Positions 1 to 11,955 of a stretch of 64,000 nucleotides of DNA are shown here, piece by piece. The stretch comes from Gambelia wislizenii (Eukaryota > Chordata > Lepidosauria > Squamata > Crotaphytidae): contig JAUMIR010000002.1 of the NCBI GenBank assembly GCA_030847615.1, positions 288,590,028-288,654,027 on the forward strand, written 5' to 3'. The notes beneath the pieces are model-generated. The model did no database searches. It was given only the letters and a program-made list of their open reading frames with translations, and had not been told where the DNA came from. Numbering within the stretch: the first letter of the stretch is position 1; each line of letters starts with the position of its first letter. Both the position numbers and the translations under genes were made by a program.

Positions 1-44
1 TCAAGCCATGAATACTTAAATCCATGAATGTGGAAGGACAACTG
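1..44. mobile_element. 3' end of a TA-flanked TIR MITE (Tigger/pogo-like)
   Basis: The window opens in the last 44 bases of a short inverted-repeat element. It ends in the reverse complement of CAGTTGTCC, followed by the target dinucleotide TA (45-46). The same terminus recurs at 7287-7517, 32860-33094 and 63574-63804. The element interrupts a CR1 fragment that resumes immediately to the right. Assignment to a Tigger/pogo-type family rests on the TA target and TIR style. Confidence 0.65.
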
Positions 45-615
45 TAGTGTCTAGATCGAGGGAAGTAGTGGTGTCACTCTATTCTACTTTAGTCAGACCT
101 CACCTGGAATACTGTGTCCAGTTCTGGGCACCACAGTTCAAGGAGGATTTTGATAAACTGGAACATGTCCAGAGGAAGGTGACCAGGATGGTGGGAGGTC
201 TGGAAGCCATGCCTTATAAGGAGTTGCTTACGGAGCTGGGCATGTTTAGTCTGGTGGAGAGAACGTTGAGAAGTGACATGATAGCCATGTTTAAATATTT
301 GAAGGGATGTCATACTGATGATGGAGCAGGCTTGTTTTCTGCTGCTCCAAGACTAGGGCACAGGGCAATGGGTTCAAATTACAGGAAAAGAGATTCCACC
401 TAAACATTAGGAAGAACTTCCTGACAGTAAGAGCTGTTCAGAAGTGGAATACACCATCTCCGAGTGTGGTGGAGTCTCCTTTGGAGGTCTTTAAGGTTTA
501 GAGGCTAGGAAGCCATCTGCCGGGAGTGCTTTGATTGTGTATCTCTGCATGGCAGGGGGTTGGACTAGATGGCCCTTGTAGCGTCGTCTTCCAGTTCTGT
601 GATTCTATCATTCTT
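45..615 (+). mobile_element. CR1 LINE fragment, end of ORF2 plus 3' tail
   Basis: Translation of 47-403 gives the conserved C-terminal part of CR1 ORF2 after the reverse transcriptase, including [22 protein letters not shown] and LFSAAPR. The frame is then broken, but 400-600 still reads like the usual CR1 end, with a tail resembling 'ggttggactagatggccctt' and a final 'gattctat' repeat. It is a 5'-truncated dead copy, with a MITE at its left border. Confidence 0.85.
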
Positions 616-704
616 CTGTTAGAACTAGTAAATTGTTTCTAATGACTTGATACACTTGCACACAAATGCACTAAAATACATTTAAAGACAAATCAGGGAA
701 CAGG

Positions 705-1340
705 AAGTCAGTGTTGGATGGGGTTGCAGTCCACCTGAAGATACATATCCATAGCTTGAGTGTACTCACGGAAGCTCAGGTTAAGGTGGCAGCCAAAAGT
801 GCATTTGCACAGTTAAGGCTTACGTACTTGCTGTGACCATTCCTTGAGACATCAGACTTGGTCACAGTGACACTTGCCTTCATTACAGCCTGCTGGGTTA
901 CTGCAATGCTCTCTACATGGAGCTGCCCTTGAAAAGTGTTCAGGAACTTCAGCTGGCCCAAGGAGCTGCAACCAGATTGTTAACGGGGCTGCTTACAGGG
1001 AGCACACAACTCCATTATTACAACAGCTCCACTGGCTGCTGGCCTGTTTCTGGGCATACCGTAATTCAAAGTGCTGGTTATGACTTACGAAGCCATATAT
1101 GGCTCACATCCAGGTTATTTGAAGGATTGTGTTCTACCATATGAACCTAATCATGTTTTGAGATCTTTTTGGAGGACTTTCTCTCTGTCCCACCACCCTC
1201 TCGGGTACATTTGGTGGGAGCGGGACTTCTTGGTGATCATTCACAGGTCCTTGAACTCTTCCCAGAGAGTTTAGATGGGGACCATCCTTACTTTCTTCAG
1301 GCAGGTGTAGAACATTTTATTCTGGAAGGCCTTTGAGAAT
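705..1340 (+). mobile_element. Decayed L2-like LINE fragment
   Basis: Three frames together give the post-RT end of an L2 ORF2: the region resembling 'DYCNAL..GLPLK..QKLQLVQNAAARLLTG' (about 895-990), 'HWLL..F' (1030-1055) and 'TYEAIYGSHPGYLKD' (1083-1128). Several frameshifts separate these pieces. It is homologous to the better-preserved L2 at 42595-44205. Confidence 0.65.
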
Positions 1341-1889
1341 TGATTTTTAGGGAAACAGTCCTACTATAACATGCTAGACTTATTTCTTTTTTAAAAAAAT
1401 AATGCTTTATGCTTTAACTAGTTTTAATTTTTTTTTTAATAAAATAGCAATTGGTGGATCTCAAATTTTCCTTGTGAAGTGGAGACTAGCCATCTGCCCA
1501 CTGCCATTCTAAGACTCAGAATAATACTATCATAGAGTTGGAAGGTGCCCCAAGGGTCATTTAATCTAGCCTTTGCCAGTGCAGGAGTCCACAGTGAAAT
1601 CATCTCTGAGTGGTTGGCCACCCAACCTCTCCTTATAAACATCATTATAGTTAATATTGTAATTGGCATGCTGCCCTATATAGCTCTTTAAATTTCCCAA
1701 GAAGAACAATCGCAAAGCTTTGCTGAATAGTTTGACGAACACTAATTGAAAAGTGTTTCTAAGTCCAGGCTCATTGAAGTGTTCTACTTTGTACTTCAGC
1801 TTGCTTGTTTCTGTCAGAAAGCAAATTAACCCTCTTTTTGATTGGAGGAGATTAGTAAATGCTAAATAGTGGCCTCTTTTCTTCTGCAG
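1341..1889. other. Intron of copy A with a possible antisense CR1-like tail
   Basis: No coding sequence was seen. Bases 1522-1640 resemble the reverse complement of a CR1 3' end (gagttggaaggtgccccaag and an opposed tail). The remainder is AT-rich, ending in the polypyrimidine tract and AG acceptor of the copy A exon at 1890. Confidence 0.4.
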
Positions 1890-2053
1890 GAAAGCATTCG
1901 TAAACTTCAGCTATTTCTTATTCTTCCACTCTGTGGTGGTGGGATTTGTTTCCTGTCTCATGAGACTACTCTACAGCATCATCATAGGAACATGGTTGAT
2001 TGGACGAGTAGACAGGCCAGTGATGCCAAAGGGCTTCGAAAAACGTGACAATG
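1890..2053 (+). CDS. STRA6L: STRA6-like copy A, antepenultimate exon
   Basis: This is a 164-nt exon bounded by ttcttctgcag and gtgagc. It encodes a hydrophobic helix followed by WLIGRVDRPVMPKGFEKRDN, the conserved intramembrane/C-terminal region of STRA6-type retinol transporters. These are membrane proteins that take up vitamin A from retinol-binding protein. Copy B has the equivalent exon at 60559-60722, with identical length and phase and about 58% of residues the same (32 of 55 counted by eye). The upstream exons of copy A lie outside the window. Family membership is secure. The choice of STRA6L/RBPR2 over STRA6 proper is inferred and not tested. Confidence 0.85.
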
Positions 2054-2237
2054 GTGAGCACCTGGGATATGCTGAAAACCTTATTAAGGTAGTTCCCAAA
2101 ATCTTTGCAAGGGAGGCTTCCAGATATAATAGCTTGCCTTTTCTCCTGTTGCTCAGAAACTGATTCCAGCTTCAACCCTGAAAGACAGATAACTGCATTT
2201 GGCATGTAGAAAACAATTTGTTCTTCTTTCACTGCAG

Positions 2238-2390
2238 GGTTCAATACCTGGGTTCAAATGTTATTCCTGGATCACTACCATACAAATCCTATCCTTGTCT
2301 GCTTTTGCCACATCCTTGATAATGGAAACAAAGAAAGGCAACTTTGGAAATCCACCTCCAACTTTACCATCACTGAGCTGACAGGAACAG
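2238..2390 (+). CDS. STRA6L: STRA6-like copy A, penultimate exon
   Basis: This is a 153-nt exon between actgcag and gtaaat. It starts with two bases that complete a glycine codon from the preceding exon. It encodes GFNTWVQMLFLDHYHTNP followed by ILVCFCHIL, the family pattern G-F/Y-x-x-Y/W...H-x-H/N-P...FC-x-x-L near the C terminus. Start and end phases equal those of copy B at 62497-62643, which supports a shared exon structure from gene duplication. Confidence 0.85.
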
Positions 2391-3483
2391 GTAAATGGAA
2401 AACAGCAGTCAGGACAAATAGGGGTGCAGGGTAGGAGTCTCCTACTGATGAGGAAACTCAACTTACTGCAGATCTTCCTGTCCCCAATTCAGGGCTGACT
2501 GAATAATATAAAGGAGCATCAAAGAATCTTACAACTGAGCATTCCATCATGTGGCAACTTGGTTTGTTCTGAACGAAGAACAATAATTTTTTAAAAAAAT
2601 GAACTAAGAGACAAAAATGCACTATAGGAAGAGCAAGGGAGAAAGTGAAATGCCATGCAAAATATGTGACAAAGAATCTTCAGGACACAACCATAATTCT
2701 TCCTTCCCCCCAGAATTAGACTTCTTCTCATGTGCCTGTAGTGCATGTGTGAGAATCACGAAACCTTTGGAGTGCCTACAGCCTTGAAGGAAAGGTCCTA
2801 TGTGACCCATGACTCCTTCCCCCCCCAAAAAAACACACCCAAAATCAATTAATTATGTCATCTTGGATCAAAGCATTCTTTTGCTCAGCTACCTTGCAAC
2901 TGGGTACTTTCCCCACAGATTATCCAGAAGTGATTTTTGGTTTGCAGAACATAATTCCCAATTCTGAAAAATTGGCAGCCGATGGTTGGGAGGAGCCAGA
3001 AGTAGCCCTTGGAGCATGCCCACCCACCTCTGCTTTAAAGGCAGCTGCTTCAGTTAATGAGAATAGGTTAGGCTGTTTTCCCCCTGCCCTACCAGCAGTC
3101 CCACATGCTGCTACAAAGAGTTTCCAAATTCAATTCATTCACAGCACTGGCCAAATTCTGTTCTAAGAGAACAAACAAATGAGCAAACAGAAACCCTCTC
3201 CCTCCCCATAGCTGTATTCTAACTTTTAGGATTGGTGATACTGGATTGAGGTTGATATATAGGGCTGGTCAGTGCAGCCACGCAGGGCCAGTTTAAGGAA
3301 TTTGTCCCCCCTCCCTGCAACTCTTTATTTTGGGGGGCCCATATGTCTATCTCAGGTCAACGTAACCTAACTTATTTACAGTACAGGATGTTCAGATTAT
3401 TACATAATTTGTCAAGTAAGGAAACCTACATAATGCAGCAAATATCCACTCCTTTCCAGAGAACAGCTCAACCTTAAGGAAAC

Positions 3484-3640
3484 CCATTGGTTGACCTTGG
3501 GCAAGTCACACTCTCTCAGCCTCAGAGGAAGAGAAAGGCAAACCCCTCTCTGAACAAATCTTGCCTAGAAAATCCCATGATAGATTTGCATTAGGATCAC
3601 TGTAAGTCAGAAACGAATGCACATAACAACAACAACAATT
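3484..3640 (+). mobile_element. SINE 3' part with BovB-like tail
   Basis: The segment carries 'ccttgggcaagtcac', 'ctcagcctcagagga', 'gaacaaatcttgcc' and a decayed 'cactgtaagtcagaaacga' end, followed by an acaacaacaa tract. The same core is more complete at 28945-29172. The last 40 bases resemble the 3' end of BovB LINEs, as known for squamate SINEs. The tRNA-like head is missing here. Confidence 0.7.
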
Positions 3641-3803
3641 AAGTGGTCTGCTGAGACTCTCCACAATTTTCAAGAAGTCCAGGAAAGGGAGGACAAAGTT
3701 GGAGAACTGCTGGTCTTAAGGCAACACATTGCCCTTTGTTAAATCAGTTTTAATCACTGGACCTCTAATCACATCTGTGGGAGAACAAAGGAGTATAAAA
3801 GGG

Positions 3804-3805
<2 letters not shown>

Positions 3806-3843
<38 letters not shown>
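3806..3843. repeat. (CT)n(CA)n microsatellite
   Basis: Uninterrupted CT dinucleotides pass directly into CA dinucleotides. Confidence 0.95.
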
Positions 3844-4482
3844 TTCTTTCAGTGCCCCCCATGTTTTGGAGTAATGCTCTAATTTGCATTGGCGACTGTA
3901 AGGAGTTAGGAGTACTGTAATGACTGTGGAGCAGAAAGGTGTGCCTAGGTGTATGCTCTGGTCGACAACAGGTCTCCCCCCTCATATCTCTGCTCCCTCT
4001 TCTTTATTCCTGTACGGCAGTGGTTCTTAACTTGTGTCCTCACAGGGGGTCTGCGAAGGCTTAAAGGCTGCTCAGCCCACCACCTCCCTGCAGTGGAGTG
4101 GCTATGTGACAGGAGCCAAGGCAAAGGCTGGCTGGCTTGGCCTGTACATTGCCATTCAATCCACTCCAGCCACAAACTTGCAGAAAGAAAGCAGGAGAAA
4201 AGTCTTCCCTCACCCTCCAGTGCATCTGAGGGAAGGTTTCATGGATGGTTTAATTGTATCATCACTTACATGACAGCTGTGGGTGCTGTGGGGCCCTTAA
4301 ACTGGCCCTGCAGCCACGTTGCATGATTTTTGAATGTACTCTCTGGGTATACAGTCCCTTGACCTGTTTAGAATTAGGGGGAAAAAAAAAGAGAGAGAGA
4401 GAGATAGGGAAGAGATGCAATGTGGGGGAGGAGTGTGGATGACAAATTTATAATGAAGTAAGTTCTGGTAACTTTATTTTAG

Positions 4483-4634
4483 GTTTTAAGGCCTCAGATA
4501 GAGCCAGGACAAGATGGCTGCTATTCTACACGCTTTTGAACAACCCCAGTCTGCAGAAATTCAGGAAACCAAGATCAGATCCTCATTCACCGGATTCACC
4601 CCATAATGTTTTACCTGACAATGTCTGCTGCTAA
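4483..4634 (+). CDS. STRA6L: STRA6-like copy A, terminal coding exon
   Basis: After ttattttag, two bases complete a glycine codon and the frame runs through RARTRWLLFYTLLNNPSLQK and FRKPRSDP to a TAA at 4632-4634. The block W-x-L-x-Y-T-L-L-x-N-P-x-L-Q-x-F-R-K is the recognised C-terminal signature of STRA6 proteins, which identifies this as the last coding exon. A second in-frame acceptor at 4497 would remove five codons, but the acceptor at 4482 has the better pyrimidine tract. The 3' UTR should follow, but I could not place a convincing polyadenylation site. Confidence 0.85.
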
Positions 4635-4850
4635 AACAGAGCCATATAAGGTCACCGAGTAAATGCAGTTTTCTCTGGGTTAGCGGGATTTGAACTGTAA
4701 ACAACCTGGGCCTGGTGCTACAAGTGACTGTTCTATGACAAAAATGTCCAACTTTTATTTGTTGGCTACTTGATTAGCCAACAATTAGCATCTCCTGTGT
4801 TTTTAAGTATTTTATGTCATGAAACTTCTTGAGTCATCGTTGTGTTATTG

Positions 4851-4881
<31 letters not shown>

Positions 4882-6354
4882 TTCCTGTGGAAAGTTCCTG
4901 CATCCTGTCCCCAAGACATTTTAGCTTGCCAGGCTGTTTGAATTACTAACAAAATTGTATGCAAGCCATTAGCTTTGGGTAGATTAAAGTGTCACTTAAG
5001 GCCATCTGAGAAGGCACTCTTCTAGAATTGGGTGTTTTTTGCGGTGTACCAGGCCAGGTTGATGTGGCATGCAATCACATCCAACATGAAAAGCCAGGCC
5101 AGCATCCCAAGATTAATCACCTCTGAGGTGGGAAACCAAATAAATGAGGCATATGGTTTGAAAAGAATGGCAAGCTTTCCAGAAAACACCAGATTTGGAT
5201 TAGTGGTTTTTCTGGCCAATAGCTTGAGCTCAAAGGTGCTGTCAAATTATTTGTCCTCAGAATTTCTGTACAAGATAGCAGGTGCTTCTGAAGCTGGTCT
5301 TCCTCTACTTGTGTAGCTGTTGTCTGTGCAATGAGAACCTTGTCTTCTCTGCTACTGTAAGCTCCACTGAAATTGGACAAGTGTTGGCATCATTTTGGTG
5401 TGTTTACTTCTGAGGAGTGTAAGAAAATAACTCCAGTTGTTCCACTGGGACTTGCTTACTCTGTGTTCTTTTCAATACAGAGCCAAGACTACATCAGTTG
5501 TGATGTCATTTAGGATATATTGTTGGTGGGGATGGGCATACCAGAGAAGCCACATATTGGCCAAGGTCCTACCTTTGTGCAGATGGAGTAGAATGCTCTA
5601 TCTGTGCAGTTCTGCTGGGCTCACACTTCCACCCCATGCAGTAGGCAGCTTCCCAGGGATGGATTGTGCCCCTGTGGGCATTTAGTGGCCTGGGGAGGAT
5701 AAGGGATGTCCAGGTAGCATTTGGCTGGAATTTTGCAGCCAAGAGGATGCTGACGTTGTGTCCTCCTGTGTCTCCAGTGACTATGCTGGACATCTGGGAG
5801 GGTGACTCCTGTTCTTCTCTCTCAAGTGCAACTGCACACTTGCCCTGGCTGAGGGAGTGTGTGCCTGTCCTTTGAACCAGGCTGGGGAGGAGGAGACATC
5901 ATTCAAGGTGGTAGTGGATGCCCCCTTGTGCAATGAACTAAACAGACGTGTTCATGCATAATCCCAGGTTCCAACTGTATATGTGACCAACAGGATTCCA
6001 ATCAGTGTATTCAACATGTACTACTTTTCTAGCACATTACATTTACAAAAGCTTCATATAACAAGGTGGGGGATTTTTGGCCTTCTAGATGTTGTAGGAC
6101 TCCAGCCAGCCTGTTGAACAGAGATAATGAGAATTTTCATGTCGTCATCAAAAAGGACCTGGCAATATCTCTTCTGAAAAATTTCCTCTTAACTTGTTCC
6201 CACAAGAAGGCTGTTGATTCTCTTAACTGACATACCAGTCTCTTGACTCAGATGGATGCATGGTGATTTTTCACTGATTGTGTAACTACCAAAGTTTGAC
6301 TGAAGGGTAGCTTTTGTGTGTGGGATGTCTGTTTCCTGGAACATTGATCCTACG
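4635..6354. other. 3' flank of copy A, no gene recognised
   Basis: The start is presumably 3' UTR. An ATC trinucleotide run lies at about 4850-4881. A repeat-derived piece near 6065-6115 resembles a hAT-type MITE end (ttggccttctagatgttgta). No protein-coding similarity was recognised in any frame. Confidence 0.5.
4850..4881. repeat. (ATC)n microsatellite
   Basis: About ten uninterrupted ATC units. Confidence 0.95.
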
Positions 6355-6590
6355 TATAGCATAGCATAGCATAGCATAGCATTTATATTTCTATATTGCT
6401 TATCAGTGCAAAGCACTCCCTAAGCAGTTTACAATGTGTAAGCTAATTGCCCCAACAACCTGGGTACTCATTTTACCGACCTATGGAAGGATAGAAGGCT
6501 GAGTCAACCTTGGAGCAGTGTAGGATTGAACTCACAATGTTGTGGCTGCAGTATTGGCATTTAACTGCTGCTCCACCAGAGCTATTTATA
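6355..6590 (-). mobile_element. tRNA-headed SINE, antisense, with (TAGCA)n tail
   Basis: Read on the minus strand, this starts in a tRNA-like head near 6583 and runs through 'ccttctatccttccatagg', 'aaatgagtacccaggttgtt' and 'gtaaactgcttagggagtg'. It ends in tandem tagca units (6358-6381). It matches the SINEs at 25808-26082 and 26857-27128. Confidence 0.75.
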
Positions 6591-7286
6591 TTTAGCTGCT
6601 TTTTAAAAAATAGTATTAGAATTCAGCAACTTGTGACTTGGTAACTTGAGAGATGGTTTTGAGACCCATGTGGCTCTTGAAATTCCCTGGAACATCCCTC
6701 CTCATGGTGCTACACAGCCTAGAGGTCTGCCCCACAGTCATTCAGAGTCAGGCATTTAGCATGATGGCACCCACCACAGAAAATACCCTTCTCAGCAATG
6801 CTCTGACCATCCATATCTTTAGGCATACGCTGAAACCTTCCTGGTATATTTCAATCTATCATATATTTTACTCATAAGGATTGTGTAGATATTGTATATT
6901 GATTTTATGTATTGTTTTACATTATATGTTTTACCATTGTTGTACACTGCTTTGAAATCTTTGTCAGTGATAAGTGAACAAATAATAAATCTAAATGTGC
7001 CTGAAAAGCTCACTGAAGACTAAGCATTTTCAGTGGTTGCAGAATGTTGTTGTGTGGCTGATGCAGAGGGGACAAGAAATAGGGAGGGAGGTGAGGTGAT
7101 GGAAGAGAATGAAGAAGCCCAGAATATGATCTTTCTGGAACAATGAACAGTAACATTTCCTCTGCAACAATTTGTTGCAGGTGTTACTTATTGTTTCTTA
7201 ATTTTGTGCATATTGTTGGTCTGAGTAAGCTTGTCTCCTTGCCCTCATAGAAGAAACCTCCCAGATCAGTGACTTACTGAAAAGTA

Positions 7287-7517
7287 TAGTTGTCGCTTTA
7301 TATTTTCATTGGGGTTTGGTTCAAGTACATCTGTGGATACCAAAATCTATGAATACTCAAGTCCCATTATATGCAATGACATAGCAAAATGGTGTCCCTT
7401 ATATAAGATGGCAAAATCAAGGTTTGCTTTTTGGATTATTATTTTTTAAAAAATATTTTCAAGCTGTGGATACTTAAATCCGTGGATACCAAATCCATGG
7501 ATACGGAAGGACAACTG
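7287..7517. mobile_element. TIR MITE (CAGTTGTCC family) with TA target duplication
   Basis: Terminal inverted repeats of the form CAGTTGTC...ATA lie at both ends. TA flanks the element at 7285-7286 and 7518-7519. Internal landmarks are shared with 32860-33094 and 63574-63804: 'ttatatgcaatgacatagc', 'aaaatggtgtcccttatata' and 'aaatcaaggtttgcttttt'. No transposase is encoded. Confidence 0.8.
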
Positions 7518-7519
7518 TA

Positions 7520-10039
7520 CATGGTGGTTATTTTTGGCAGCCCAATAAAATTTAATGTTACTACTCCACCTGGGGGAAGAAGGAGGAAAATACATAATAA
7601 AAGGAAATAGTGAATAGATCCCCCCACTCCCCGGACTCATAGGCATAATAGGATATACATTCAAACATGGATGTTGTCTGTTCACACTTTCTAGCTTTTC
7701 AATTATACTTGCATGGTCCTTGAAAGGTGGCTAAGAAATTGGTTAAATAAATTGTCTCATGGCATCTTTTCTTTTTTAAAGACTTTAGAATGTACCACAG
7801 AACTTCTTTGTAGTTTTTTGCTACAACAGAATTGGATTGGCTAATTTGGCTTTCTCTTTTACCTCCTGGGCAGTCTGGGCCTAGTGAGGTAGATGATGCT
7901 GAGGGCAACTGTAGCAGCCTCCTCCTAGCTGTTCCTGCTAATCCACACAGTCATTTCTTCCTCTTGAAGAACAGAGCTGTGTATGCCAAAAGTCTGTCCT
8001 GCATCACCTAAACTAACCTGCGACCCTCAAGTGTGGCAGAGGAACATGGCCTACTTCCAGTTAGTTTCCCTACAGGAAATGGAGCGAGTGCCATTGTATC
8101 CTTCATCTCAGGCTCTGCTCTAGGGTTGTAACTCAAAATGCTAACAGCAAGTGAGAAAATGAGATGAAATGAGTGTGTGTGCTTTGAGAGAAAGATAGGT
8201 GTCATGGCCTAATCAGATAAATCTCCTTCCTAACAGTTTTTAAATTATTGCTATAAACAGAGGTAACAATTGGTAGCAACAGTGCCCTCCAGATGTTGTT
8301 AAACTGAAGCTCCCAGCATTCTTCGCCATTGGCTAATGTGGCTACAACTGGGAGTAGCTGTCTAGCAATAGCTAGATTGTTCCCAAATCTAGAAGTGATG
8401 TTGTCCTTGCCACAGGCGTGTAATGGAAAGAGCAAGGCTCCTCTTTCTTTATCCTATATACCATTCTAAGATTTTTCACCACACACTTAATGGATTATGT
8501 TGGACCTCACTGCGCACAATAGACTGGCTTCACTAATTTGAAGGTGCTGATAACAGCAGGGATGTTCTTTCTGTGCATGGTCTGTTCACACGAACAAACA
8601 AATTGCTTGATGTTGCAAACTCAACTACCCTTGCAGTTCACACCATAACGAATTTGCATCTTGTGAACCCTCTTCCCTTAACTTTGCCCTCATGTTGTTT
8701 CATTTGCATTATTACTGTTTGGAAAGGGCTCTTTGCTAATACAGTAGTTCTTTATTGCAATCTCATCTGTCAGTAACCAGGAAAACTCCCAATTAATGGT
8801 TTACAGAATACTCAGTCTTTACATTCCTATGCTTGAGGTGAATAATTAACCAAATGTTTGCTTTCTGTTCATGGTTTGCTCTGTGTCAGGTGAGAAATGC
8901 CACACATTTACCTTTGCAATCCTGAATGGTCAAAGGTAAAAGACAAAAATGCATGGTGGAAACAAAGACAAGACATAAAGACCTACAAATCTCCAGCATG
9001 TTTATTTTCATGTTGGTGTACATCTAGAATAACATCCATCTAGCCAGTGGGTACCTTCTCTGCATGACTGGGATGATGGACTTCGAGACATGGTAAGTTT
9101 AAGCAGTGCAGCTGCAACACATGTGATACTTTCATTGAAAAGGTGTATTGTACAATCCAATTCTGGGTTTCTGTTAGTTCCTTTAACTGATTTTAACTTT
9201 AATCATGCAAATACAGAGGAAGTGAGAGCATTTACAAAGATTAGCTCATGGGAACATGTCACTTAATTTACCTCCAACCTCCCGCCCCTCCATTTTCACC
9301 CACAACAAACCTATGCAGGGAGGAGGGAACTACTTGAGGTGAGGGGCATTGCAAGAAACACCTACTCTCCATTGTTGATTCTACTATACAAAGCCCCTGC
9401 TCCCCAAATATTTTTGTTACTTTGGCAAAGGTATGCTTGGTTTTTTCTTTAAGAAGCACATTGGTTTGTGTGGCAGAGATTGTTAAAAGTCTACTTCTAG
9501 GATCCATCAGCAGGTTCTAAGCATGTTTTAGCTCTTGCATGACACTCCCACAACATTAATGCCCTTTTCATTTTTAGCCAGTTGAAGTCTTGACCAGTCT
9601 GATGGGCAGGTCAGTAACCACAGAAAGGAAGAATGAGCACCAAGATCTTTCCCATCCTGACCCTTCGACTGAGTGAGGTGGCTGCCTGAGAAATCAATGG
9701 GATTGGAGAGGGAGGGGAGAAGTGGCAAACCCCACCCCAACTGTCTCTCCTGATCTCTCCTGGCTGCTCCTATCTGATAGAGGACTGAATAGAGCCACAT
9801 ATACCATAGGGCCTGGCCTATAATCCCTACAGTAGACACCTGCCTCAGGTGTGGTAGAAGATATTATTCTTCTGCCACTGGTGTTAAAGTAAGGGCTAAA
9901 ATATGAGCTATATGAAATATGTAACATGCCATTTAAGGTCCTTCTCTCTCTCTCTTTTACTCTTTTAAAGAGAACAAATTTGTAAGTTCTGAATGATGTG
10001 TGCCACTTTATCATACAATTAATTATCTGTGAGGTAGTT
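7520..10039. other. Intergenic stretch, no gene recognised
   Basis: No similarity to a protein family was seen. A degraded hAT-type MITE piece is likely near 8279-8350 (ccctccagatgttgttaaac). The rest looks like unique or very old sequence. Confidence 0.45.
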
Positions 10040-10079
10040 CAGTTTCAGATGCATTCGAGGCAAGTGAATGACCAAGGAG

Positions 10080-10487
10080 ACAGTGGGGCTGCTGTTCATT
10101 AAGGATGGCAAAATGCTAACAGATCACAATGAAAGGCAGAACTCCTTTTGGTCCATGTGGGAACCAATGATACTGCAAGGCACAGCTTTCTGAAGATCAG
10201 GAGATTATGAGGCTCTGGGGAGGAAGCTGAAAGAAATGGATGCACAGGTTGTTATCTCGTCTCTTCTGCCAGTTGAAGGGCATGGTCCAGGAAGGGAGAG
10301 GAAAATAACCGATGTAAACAACTGGCTCTGTAGATGGTGTCACCCAGAACGATTTGGATTCGTGGATCATGGGCTGCGGTTCCATGAGGGGGGACTTCTG
10401 GCAAGAGATGGGGTGCATCTCACGACAGTTGGCAGAAACATTTTTGCCAACAGACTCAAGAATTTGATCAGGAGGGCTTTAAACTGA
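10080..10487 (+). pseudogene. CR1 ORF1 C-terminal, SGNH/GDSL-esterase-like block
   Basis: Reading across one frame change gives a 'HVGTND' motif (about 10156-10173) and then MDAQVVISSLLPVEGHG and LLARDGVHLTTVGRNIFANR, ending at a TGA. The spacing of G-x-N-D and a later D-G-x-H-L matches SGNH-type esterase blocks III and V, which some CR1 ORF1 proteins carry. The N-terminal catalytic-serine block and the start of ORF1 are missing, so it is non-functional. Confidence 0.65.
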
Positions 10488-10625
10488 GTCATATGGGGAG
10501 GGAGACAGTATTCTGGAAGGCAAAAGGGCTGGAGAAAAAAGTCAAACTGTCATAGAGGGAACAAGGCAAACAGTGCAAGGACCCAACAGTGGGAAGCAAA
10601 AAAAACTTGCACAGGCAGCGAGTAA

Positions 10626-11452
10626 AGGGGACACACGGTCTTAGATGTCTCTATACTAATGCTCAGAGCATAGGAAATAAGTAAGATGAACTTGAACTCC
10701 TAGTACAACAAAACAAATATGATATAATAGGCATTACTGAAACCTGGTGGGATGAGTCTCATGTTTGGAATGTAGGAATAGAGGGGTATAACTTTTTAAA
10801 GAGAAACAGGCCAAACAGGAAAGGAGGAGGAATAGCATTATATATCAGGGATATTTACACCAGTGAAAAGATCCATGACATCAATACTGGAAGCCAGATA
10901 GATAGCATCTGGATAAAAATTAAAGGGGAGGGAAACAACAGGGATGTTATTGTGGGACTCTACTACAGACCTCCAAGTCAGACGGAGGAATTGGATGATG
11001 CCTTTCTAGAACAGATGACCACACATAAAGAAAGGAGAGATGTAGTAGTGATGAGTAACTTCAACTATCCTGATATTTGCTGGAAATCTAACTCAAGCAA
11101 ACCTTCAAGGTCTAATAAATTCCTTACTTGCCTGGAAAACAATTTCATTGTTCAAAAGGGGGAAGAGGCAACAAGGGGGTCAGCTATTTTAGATCTGATC
11201 CTAACCAATAGGGACGACCTACAAGTGGTGGGATCCTTAGGTGGGAGTGATCATGTTCTTCTGGAGTTTGTTATACAATGGAAAGGAGAAGCCAGGCATA
11301 GTCAGACACACATTCTAGACTTTAGGAGAGCTGATTTCAATAAACTCAGGGAAATACTGGGGGCGATCCCATGGTCAGGAATACTAAAAGATAAAGGAGT
11401 TCATGAAGAATGGGAGTTTCTAAAAAGTGAAATATTGAAACAGTACCAATGA
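10626..11452 (+). pseudogene. CR1 ORF2 endonuclease domain
   Basis: The frame begins around 'CLYTNAQSIGNK' (broken by a stop) and runs through IIGITETWWDESH, GGIALYIRD, IVGLYYRPPSQTEELDD, VVMSNFNYPDICW and GGSDHVLLEF to a stop at 11450-11452. The ITETWW, NFNYPDI and SDH motifs are the APE-type endonuclease signatures of CR1. The usual GDFN is SNFN here, so a metal-binding aspartate region is altered. Confidence 0.85.
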
Positions 11453-11733
11453 GGAAGAAAAACGGAAGGTGTCTCAAGAAACCAGGATGGATGACTAAAG
11501 AACTTTCAACGGAGCTAGGTTTTAAATGGAACATGTATAGGTAATGGAAAAAGGAGGAAATCACCAAAGAAGAATTCAAACAGATACTGAACACGTGTAG
11601 GAGTAAAGTCAGAAAAGCTAAAGCGCAGAATGAGCTCAGGCTCGCTAGAGAGGTTAAGAACAATAAAAAGAGGTGGGTTTTTTTTGTTATGTCCACAGCA
11701 AAAGGAAGAAGGAGGAAATGGTAGGGCCACTAC

Positions 11734-11953
11734 GTGGAGAAGATGGCAAAAATGCTAACAGGGGACAGAGAAAAGGCAGAATTACTCAACAGCTTCTTTG
11801 CCTCAATGTTTTCAGAAAAGGAAAAGTGTGATAAACCAGAGAATAATGAAACAGAGGACACAGTAGGGGAGATCCAGCACAGAATAAGTAAAGAGGTAGT
11901 ACAGGAATTCCTTGTTAATCTAAATGAATTTAAATCTCCAGGACCAGATGAAC
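11734..11953 (+). pseudogene. CR1 ORF2, linker and RT start up to the insert
   Basis: This frame carries ELLNSFFASMFSEKEKC and ends in FKSPGPDEL, the first reverse-transcriptase motif of CR1. At that point the frame enters inserted DNA. The codons resume exactly at 13157 (HPRELKELANV), so removing 11956-13154 and one TA rebuilds an uninterrupted DELHPREL junction. Confidence 0.85.
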
Positions 11954-11955
11954 TA

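Larger units (their letters stand above)
2391..4482 (+). other. Last intron of copy A
   Basis: The intron runs from gtaaat to tttattttag. It holds a SINE piece (3484-3640), a CT/CA microsatellite (3806-3843), a short GA tract (4390-4407) and a stretch near 4019-4100 that begins like the hAT-type MITEs elsewhere (cagtggttctta). No other gene was seen. Confidence 0.7.
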
